A program made the translations under genes and the position numbers. A stretch of DNA of 64,000 nucleotides from Acephala macrosclerotiorum. Its lineage: Eukaryota > Ascomycota > Leotiomycetes > Helotiales > Mollisiaceae. The stretch lies in assembly GCA_014904845.1 (NCBI GenBank), contig MU119268.1, positions 164,209 through 228,208 on the forward strand, read 5' to 3'. Positions within the stretch are counted from its first letter, which is position 1, and each line of letters starts with the position of its first letter. Shown here piece after piece: positions 57,421 through 64,000 of this stretch. The notes under the pieces were generated by a model, which was not told where the DNA came from, searched no databases, and saw only the letters and a list, made by a program, of their open reading frames with translations.

Positions 57421-58471
57421 CGAACCATCCTCGATATCTGCCAAGGCAAGGCAACTCGTAATGCGCAACGCAATTCAGAGTCATCTACCCCACCTCCTCT
57501 ACCTAGCTTGTACCACATCATATCACCTCAAATCTGTCGCAATTGCGCAACTTCATCCAATCCAAAAATTCAAGTACCCATCCATCTTCGGCCGAATATA
57601 TGTATATATATTCATAGCCTCGCAGGCAACACAATTGACAAGTATAGCACCCTTGCCTTGCCTGCGGTTTCTCGCTTCAACCAATCATCGCGCCAGGACA
57701 ACGGGACGCGACGAACCGCGTAAAGTGTTCCGGGCGTCTAGCCTTGCACTCGAGGCACACTTGCATGCTCCAAAATCCACTGCACCAAACCTTTTCCAGT
57801 TAAGAGAAGAAAGGTGTAAACGAATCGGGATCGATTCCCAGCGATAAAGGTGCAGTAGCAGGGATCAAGTGAGGAGTCAGAAACTTGGGGCCTCAGCAAC
57901 ACCAAACCAATGCAACCTCTCTTTTTATTCCTTTTGCTGTTGTAGACTGGATGCCCCACGAGACGAGGCGTGGATTTCTTGCCTGCCGTTCTTCTTCTTG
58001 ATAAATAAACAGTCTTCCTTCTCTGCTCACGAATTACGAGTTTACGAATTTCCTGGCTTTCCTGTGTGGTCAATTAACGCGAGGCTGGATTGGATGTGAC
58101 GGTACGTTAGGCTGCGTGAATGCGATGACGGGAAGTATGAAACTGATTCTCCTCCCAGCTATCGGGCATTTTCAATTCGTGCGATATAGATACCTCTTTA
58201 CGCGCCTTTTCCGATTCTCATTCCAATTACGAATTCGAATTTCTATTGTAGAATTGATGTCGCGGGGTTGAAGCTCAGGATAGCCGCCGTGCGGATTGGC
58301 CAGCGAACAGGTTCGATCGCAGGTCGAAGATCGGGCCGGGTCTAGTCTGATGCGACACGGATCTGGGAAGGCTTTCCCTCCCCTCGTGTTCACGACCTCG
58401 ACCTCGACCTCTTTCCGACCGTTCTTTTACCGACTTCGAAGTGTGCAAGGGGATAGGGAATGTGAGCGTCG
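57421..58471. other. Intergenic region and leader of the large gene
   Basis: The best frame (128 codons, 57461-57847) has no domain and overlaps others. The last 300 nt are CT- and CGACCTCGACCT-rich (about 58396-58416), as in a promoter. No RNA gene is seen; GGGATCGATTCCC at about 57829 is an isolated near-palindrome, not a T-arm. Confidence 0.4.
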
Positions 58472-61400
58472 ATGGCTGCTCATAGATTAGGATCCACGGT
58501 ACCGAATACGCCTCTCCTCTCCTCCAACCTAAACCAATACCAAAATGCATCTGCGCACTCGCACGGAAGCAGGGAGACCAGGTTCCCGAGCGGAAGATGC
58601 AATTATACGAATCTGAGTGTGGGTGGGAATGCGCCGCGATGTGGGTGTCGCCGATTCTGGGATAAGGCGCTGGCGATGGGGATGGGCATTGGAGCTGAGA
58701 GAGGGAGCGAGGGAAAGAGTGGGTTTTGTATGTGTGAGCATCATGCTTGTTTTCATGATGATGTGCAGGAGGGGTATTCTGCTACTCCAACCGCGATTCA
58801 AAGTGCGACACCGAATCCGAATCTGAATTTGACGATCGAGAATGAGGTGGTGATGAGTGATGGGTCGAGTGCGGTGTTGAATAGTCCTCTTCGACAATCG
58901 CAGGGGCAGATACAAACGAAAATACGGGATCGGAATGAGGCCATAATGGAGAGGGAGGGTATGAATAGGATGCAGGAAAGCACGATTCCGGATACAGCGC
59001 AGTGGGGACGGTATGTGCATTCGGGTCCGATGTCGAATGGGAGTTTACCGGCTATACCATCTCAGTGTCTGTTGCCTTCAGAATCGGGTTCTGTGACGTC
59101 TGGTGGTGGGAGTCAGTATTTGAAGCCGTTTGGTGGGTTGGGGTTGAGGACTTTGATGCGTGTTCCTAGTCCGTCTGCTGTTGCGAAAGCCCAGGCACAA
59201 GCTTCTGCTACCGAAGGAGGTGGGCCAAAGGAGCAGGAGAGGCCGATGCGGATCTATGAGGATGCGAACGGGAATGGATACCTACAGAGTCTGACCGAAG
59301 CCGCGACTCCTAGCGCCCAAACATCACAAGACTTGAACGAAGACCTTGGTCAAACAGTCGCCGGTATCCAGGAAGCGCTCGATCGGTATGCTGATGGTAG
59401 GGCTCAGACCGAGATTGCGCTACGACCAGTTTCCAAGGGAGAGAGTCTTCACTTCAAACAATCTAGTTCGGGACAATCTCTCGTGCTTCATAATCCGGAT
59501 GAAGAGAACTTACTGCCACGGATCAAGCATATCATGGGTCAATTTGTCGATTTTCCGAACAAGATCTCAAATCATGAATATCGACTAGACCAGCTTGAGA
59601 ACGCTTCATTCTCGAACGGTCACGTTGACGAGCTTCGAGAGGGTCACGATGATATCAAGGACCGAGTTGGAGATCTCGAAGACAGAGTTCTCGATATCGA
59701 TCGACAGATTTCGGCTTTAAATGATGGGACTCATTGTGGTCGACATCACCTCTCTTCTTTCGACGCAGCCTCCGTCTCCTCATCGGCGTTAATCGCGTCC
59801 GCTCTGGACCGAGTTGAGCCTTCTCGTGTCGAAGCTCTTGAAGCTCAGGTTGCCGAGCTTCAGGCTTCCGCTCTTCCATCCCATTCTAGACCTTGGGAGG
59901 TCGAGGTTGTGTTCTTGCCTTTCGGAGCACGAATGATGGGCATATGGTTCTCGCAACATGCCGTGAGTCAACGGCTTCGACTTGGTAGCACAATGACGGA
60001 CGAGCGGACGCAGACGCAAAATTCATTAGCTGCTCAGGCGGTTCTTGCTGCTCACGATCAGGCTTTTGCTTGGGAGGAGTCGGCTACGGATCTTGCCGGT
60101 GAGAGGGGCGGTACGTGGTTCATGGCTCGAGCTTGTGGTCTTCAAAGCAGAGTTGACGAACGACTCAGGAGCAGAGGTCTCGTAAAACTAGTTCAGGTCT
60201 GTGGTCCTGAGGCTAGGGATGTCCACGCTGCCATGATGAAGTCGTTCGGCGACATTCCAGAGATTCTCTCGGATGACCGCTACACTCTTCACGACGAGAA
60301 TGCTGGCTCGGTGCCAAAACCTCTCAAGCAATACCTCAGCCTCTCAAACCCCTGGATCCCACTGCGAAAAATCCACAAAGATTCTCGCCTCCAATTCCTC
60401 AATCCCTCCGAGATGGTCACTCCTGCGCTCTGGACCGTCCCCTTCCTCTCCTCTAGCGTTGCCATGCGGCACACAAAAATCAGAAGGCTCTACGTTACAC
60501 ACCGAGATGCCTACATCCAACATCTCACTCACTCTCCTACCGACTGGACATGGCAAAAGCTTCGTCAACTACCACGCGTTTATCTCGACCAACCATCCCA
60601 ATCATTCTCTCACACCCCAGAAGCAGATGCCCACGAACCCTGCTGGGAGTACGACGAACGACTTGATCCTCCGCACGAGAGTATCCACTCGTCATTCGCA
60701 TCCCAAATCTCATCGCTCAGCATCCAGCCCCAATCCCCCGAACAAGAAGACGTCGAGCCCGCTTCACCCTCTGACCATTTCTCCTCCGCAGCCGTATCTC
60801 GCAACGCATCAACGACGCCGACCTCCGTTGCTCCAACCGGGATCGGGCATCCACTGTCCCCTCTCAAAGAGAGGAAAGAGCGTGACCCTTTCCGTGCTCG
60901 CCCGGTTCATGGAAGGACAATCTCAATGCCCTCTCTGATCCCCATTAAATCCCCCCATCTCACGAATAAACGCCGCATTACATCCTTCGACCACGAACAC
61001 GACGACGTTCCTTACGCACAAATCCGCTCCTCGCCCTCCTGCGCTCCCTCGACTTCCGCACAAGCACAACATGCTCTCATGTTAAAGAGACGACGAACCC
61101 GCAGTCCAGATAAAGATCCCAACATCAACGGCGGTGCTGGACCAAGATGGAGCCTCGGCCCTCCGAGTCCATTTACATTCGTCGATGAACTTGGTATCCA
61201 CACTCATGACGTTGTTCAATCTAAAGGCAAAGAACGAGAGCACAACAGGGACAGGGGAATGACGCCTTTCGCGTATGCGACACCGCATAGTAATGCGCCT
61301 TATATTGAGCGAGATAGGGAGAGGAGCGGCGCACCAATTAGTGTTTATGAGGATGAGAGTGCGGGTGGGGATGAGAATTTCGGAGGCGAAGCCGACGACA

Positions 61401-61918
61401 ACAAGACCGATGAAATTGATATCTATGCGAATGAAAGGCGGGATTTTGTGGCAGGCATGGGGTTAGGGACGGGCTTCTCGTCTGAATTTCAGAATTATGA
61501 TGAAGATGAGGATGATGAGGGAGATGAGGACGATGACCCAAACCGCGAACGGAATTTCGAAGATGAGGAATCGATTGATCTTGATCAAGATCGATCTCTT
61601 TCCTTAGGTCAAGAGAGACAAGTAGAGGAGGAGTGGGAAGGTGTTCAAGATCTCGACGAAGACTCGCATGGAATCGCAATCGGTGATGTTGTCGACGAAT
61701 TTGCCAACCAAGAAGTTGAGATCTTCCAAGATGAAGACGAAGACGACAACGCCAGCCAAAACAGTTCTGTCCCGTCCGAATATCCGAGTACGCAGCAAAG
61801 ATTACAGGGCGCGAATTTCGGAGCCCCAGTCTTGGAACAGGGGGTTGAGACGGGACCGGGGTTTAGGATTCATGTTGATGAGGATGAGGATGATGAGGAA
61901 GATGATGAATTGGTCTAG
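58472..61918 (+). CDS. Large conserved fungal protein with Cys-rich start, coiled coil and acidic tail
   Basis: A single-exon protein of 1148 residues and unknown function. Residues about 40-90 carry a Cys/His-rich block (CRFRRF-type CGCRRFWD, then CMCEHHACFHDD) that may bind metal. A Gln/Ser/Pro-rich linker leads to predicted coiled coil at about 370-415 (HDDIKDRVGDLEDRVLDIDR) and 450-470 (VEALEAQVAELQAS). A compact domain follows (EVEVVFLPFGARMMGIWFS; LVKLVQVCGPEARDVHAAMM; LWTVPFLSSSVAMRHTKIRR; WTWQKLRQLPRVYLDQP), up to about residue 710. Then come Ser/Pro-rich sequence, basic KRRRTRSPDK and NKRR clusters suited to nuclear import, and a very acidic Asp/Glu C-terminus (EDEDDEEDDELV). Nuclear or scaffold roles are inferred only. 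The first ATG is at 58472. Confidence 0.85.
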   Translation: MAAHRLGSTVPNTPLLSSNLNQYQNASAHSHGSRETRFPSGRCNYTNLSVGGNAPRCGCRRFWDKALAMGMGIGAERGSEGKSGFCMCEHHACFHDDVQEGYSATPTAIQSATPNPNLNLTIENEVVMSDGSSAVLNSPLRQSQGQIQTKIRDRNEAIMEREGMNRMQESTIPDTAQWGRYVHSGPMSNGSLPAIPSQCLLPSESGSVTSGGGSQYLKPFGGLGLRTLMRVPSPSAVAKAQAQASATEGGGPKEQERPMRIYEDANGNGYLQSLTEAATPSAQTSQDLNEDLGQTVAGIQEALDRYADGRAQTEIALRPVSKGESLHFKQSSSGQSLVLHNPDEENLLPRIKHIMGQFVDFPNKISNHEYRLDQLENASFSNGHVDELREGHDDIKDRVGDLEDRVLDIDRQISALNDGTHCGRHHLSSFDAASVSSSALIASALDRVEPSRVEALEAQVAELQASALPSHSRPWEVEVVFLPFGARMMGIWFSQHAVSQRLRLGSTMTDERTQTQNSLAAQAVLAAHDQAFAWEESATDLAGERGGTWFMARACGLQSRVDERLRSRGLVKLVQVCGPEARDVHAAMMKSFGDIPEILSDDRYTLHDENAGSVPKPLKQYLSLSNPWIPLRKIHKDSRLQFLNPSEMVTPALWTVPFLSSSVAMRHTKIRRLYVTHRDAYIQHLTHSPTDWTWQKLRQLPRVYLDQPSQSFSHTPEADAHEPCWEYDERLDPPHESIHSSFASQISSLSIQPQSPEQEDVEPASPSDHFSSAAVSRNASTTPTSVAPTGIGHPLSPLKERKERDPFRARPVHGRTISMPSLIPIKSPHLTNKRRITSFDHEHDDVPYAQIRSSPSCAPSTSAQAQHALMLKRRRTRSPDKDPNINGGAGPRWSLGPPSPFTFVDELGIHTHDVVQSKGKEREHNRDRGMTPFAYATPHSNAPYIERDRERSGAPISVYEDESAGGDENFGGEADDNKTDEIDIYANERRDFVAGMGLGTGFSSEFQNYDEDEDDEGDEDDDPNRERNFEDEESIDLDQDRSLSLGQERQVEEEWEGVQDLDEDSHGIAIGDVVDEFANQEVEIFQDEDEDDNASQNSSVPSEYPSTQQRLQGANFGAPVLEQGVETGPGFRIHVDEDEDDEEDDELV

Positions 61919-62748
61919 TGACCTACATGAGCTTGTTGGGCAGGCAAGACTGTACTACAACTACGTTTCTTTGCGCATATGTCATTGTCTATCTATACCA
62001 TCTCATATGTCTGTATTTTGGGTTCGGCGCATCTATGTTTATATCTATACCAGCGGGGGCGTGGCGTTCTGGTTTTGATCAAGCTTTGGGTTCTTGTCTT
62101 ATTATCTTTCTCTTCCTTTAGGCACGCGTGTCCATCCGCAGCGATGATGAGGCAGAAGAGATGGAGCTGAAAGGGGAAATGATAGATTGGACCCAAAACG
62201 AAGATATGAGATGAGAAAAGGGAGTTGGGAGAAAAGCATAGACATGCGACTCCACTTTTTGTATATATAGACAGCATACCAGCAATAGGCGTATATGGTG
62301 CTGTCAGATCATCTCAAATACATTGTGAGCAGAAGACCTAGGTGTCAATTGTTTGTTTGTGATCTGTTTTCAACTTGAATTATGTTTGAGCTGTTCTGAG
62401 TTCTAGGTAGGTAGACTTTAACAATACTTTCTCTCCCCTTATCTTTGAGATTTCGAGCGCTCTGGGAACCTTAAGCATGCGGGATTGTGCTCATGCATTA
62501 CTTCTGATTAAAGGCTCCTTTTGCAGGCATGCTGAGAGCGATCACGCCCAGGTCACGAGTGTGGCACAGTACCTGACCCCCTGGCATTTCAAAATCCCTC
62601 GCATCTCCATCGTCAAGCTCATCGTCTTTCTCCCTTTCGCGACAAATCGCATTACAGTCACAACTGAGCTAGTATTTCCCCTTTCTCTCACAACTCATAT
62701 TTCGATATATCTATCATTACTCGCTGAATAACTATCCGATTTCACATA
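61919..62748. other. Intergenic region
   Basis: 3' flank of the large gene, then an 84-codon plus frame at 62477-62731 with no domain. No other feature is seen. Confidence 0.4.
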
Positions 62749-63289
62749 ATGGCACCAACACAATCAACCCCGTTATCCAGGAACGGCAACCCTCAAACCG
62801 AGACAGAAGAATCAGCGCAATAGGCTTCCATCGGATTGAGCATTGTATTCCTAGCCACCCTAGTTATACACGCTATCACCAATATCTAGGATTCTTCCCC
62901 TAACACCAACATCGAACCCGACTTCACCCCAACCTGCTCCAACCACAGATCTAGACACCAAGTCATCATCAACCTCACCAAGACCAACATCCACATCACC
63001 AGCACCCACCAAACCCCCAGCCCCGCCAGGTCAAGACACTTTGTTACTCGCAATACTCGGCTACCTCGCAGCTTGCGTCTGGGTAGCAGGAATGAGAATC
63101 TGGAACATCAATCTCGGGATCGTGGATTCAAAGAGGAATTCGGTGTTGTTGTATGGGATTGGAGCCGTTAACGTTTGGCTTCTTTTTCTTATTCTCAAGA
63201 AGGAGAGGAAAGGGAAGAATTATTTGTTGGGGATATTGTTGGCGCCGTTACTTGGGATCGTGGTGGGGAGTTTGTTGGTTCGTGTTTGA
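62749..63289 (+). pseudogene. Small membrane-protein gene, broken
   Basis: An ATG at 62749 opens MAPTQSTPLSRNGNPQTETE, but TAG follows after 24 codons (CAA-TAG, likely once CAG). Past it the frame gives one membrane helix (ASIGLSIVFLATLVIHAITN) and a second TAG (likely once TGG). In another frame a Ser/Thr/Pro linker (SSSTSPRPTSTSPAPTKPPA) leads into QDTLLLAILGYLAACVWVAG and two more helices (NSVLLYGIGAVNVWLLFLIL; YLLGILLAPLLGIVVGSLLV), ending at TGA 63287-63289. Two RIP-type stops plus a frame change indicate a pseudogene, unless introns remove them. The family is not recognised. Confidence 0.45.
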
Positions 63290-63904
63290 GTGGGTTATGC
63301 GACAATTGATGGCGATAGACGAAGGACTTGTTTCTCTTCTAATTTTTCTCGTTCTTTTTGAGACATTCGAAAATGATATCTCGAAACCTCACGAACAGGC
63401 TGTATGTAGGCAAGTCATGCCTACGCTAATTACGATGTGAGGCGTTCCTCCCCTGCTCTTAATTTCAGCTGAGCCAAATCTTCGAGCATCTTATTCACTT
63501 CTCTGCCAACTTCATTATCTCACAAGAGAAGACATGTCATGTAAGATGAAAGCAGCGCCGGAGGACGTCTCTCTCAGTTCTGCGCATTCTGCCAGACTGT
63601 CGTAACCAGCCTAGGAGAGGACTTGAAAACCAGCAACGGGCGTAGGTTCCAACACCACGATAGCATCTCAGCATCTCAGATCTCAAAGTGTTTATTGCAA
63701 GTAGCTATAGACTATTTATGCAATTATATCAAAATATCCACAAAGGATTTGTGTGCAACGATGAAACGTATAAGTATAAAACGATCAAAAGAATTATTAA
63801 ATATGAAAAAAATACTTTTAATATAATAATTAAATTTTTAAAAGAGCGAAATATAAAAAAAAATATAAAATATTATTATACGTTATTTATAATTTTAATT
63901 AATT

Positions 63905-63905
<1 letters not shown>
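63290..63905. other. Intergenic DNA grading into AT-rich sequence
   Basis: No coding-like frame. From about 63790 the sequence becomes almost pure A/T, probably the edge of another RIP-affected island. Confidence 0.45.

Positions 63906-64000
<95 letters not shown>
63906..64000. repeat. (TAA)n microsatellite at the window end
   Basis: About 31 uninterrupted TAA/AAT units run to the last base, so the full length is unknown. It follows an AT-rich stretch and may sit at the border of a larger AT island beyond the window. Confidence 0.95.

Noticed and set aside
57825..57845. GGGATCGATTCCC as a tRNA T-arm
   Set aside because: The loop is not TTCRANY in the right place, and no acceptor, D or anticodon stems surround it. 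I found no tRNA or rRNA in the window.
60273..60938. Plus-strand frame of 221 codons inside the large gene
   Set aside because: It is an out-of-frame shadow of the long coding sequence. Its Pro/Ser/Thr-rich product reflects composition only.

Overview
The window looks like nuclear DNA from a filamentous ascomycete, probably a leotiomycete-type fungus. The reasons are short introns of about 45-60 nt with GT...CTRAY...AG signals, fungus-specific families (Clr5-domain proteins, C2H2 regulators with an SKN-E/D-WKRH module, a small protein with repeated DPRVDSD motifs) and transposon relics broken by TGG-to-TAG and C-to-T changes as expected from repeat-induced point mutation (RIP). The genus cannot be fixed from sequence alone.

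Layout, left to right. 0.8 kb: a perfect three-way-junction inverted repeat. 1.4-8.4 kb: two tandem C2H2 zinc-finger genes, the first with six exons. 9.3-10.2 kb: a degenerate array of about 185-bp repeats. 10.4-11.1 kb: coding remnants. 12.3-14.7 kb: a RIP-damaged piggyBac-type transposon with 110-bp inverted repeats. 15.1-19.0 kb: a divergent Clr5-domain pair, the left copy a pseudogene and the right copy intact. 20.0-21.8 kb: a broken Baeyer-Villiger-type flavin monooxygenase. 22.0-23.2 kb: an AIF/AMID-like oxidoreductase. 24.8-26.1 kb: an unrecognised, possibly decayed minus-strand gene. 28.1-29.0 kb: a small hydrophilic repeat-motif protein. 29.8-30.6 and 35.6-37.3 kb: five copies of a previously unnamed module (GTCAACA, about 230 nt, then TATAnACCCCTC). 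33.3-34.8 kb: a conserved fungal multi-pass membrane protein. 40.2-41.8 kb: a soluble cytochrome b5-like protein convergent with a WW-domain protein. 44.4-45.6 kb: a SIS-domain sugar-phosphate isomerase. 47.4-50.7 kb: a copper P1B-ATPase. 50.9-51.7 kb: two MITE-like elements. 53.7 kb: a 63-residue membrane protein. 54.5-57.1 kb: an extremely AT-rich RIP island with inverted termini, set inside a small repeat family. 58.5-61.9 kb: a large single-exon protein with an acidic tail. 62.7-63.3 kb: a broken membrane-protein gene. The window ends in an (AAT)n tract.

There is no coherent metabolic cluster. The genes are mostly independent housekeeping or regulatory loci separated by repeat-rich accessory DNA. 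Copper transport, the cytochrome b5-like protein and the AIF-like oxidoreductase all concern redox or metal biology, but they are far apart and I see no sign that they are co-regulated. Coordinates of spliced genes come from reading splice signals and frames by eye.
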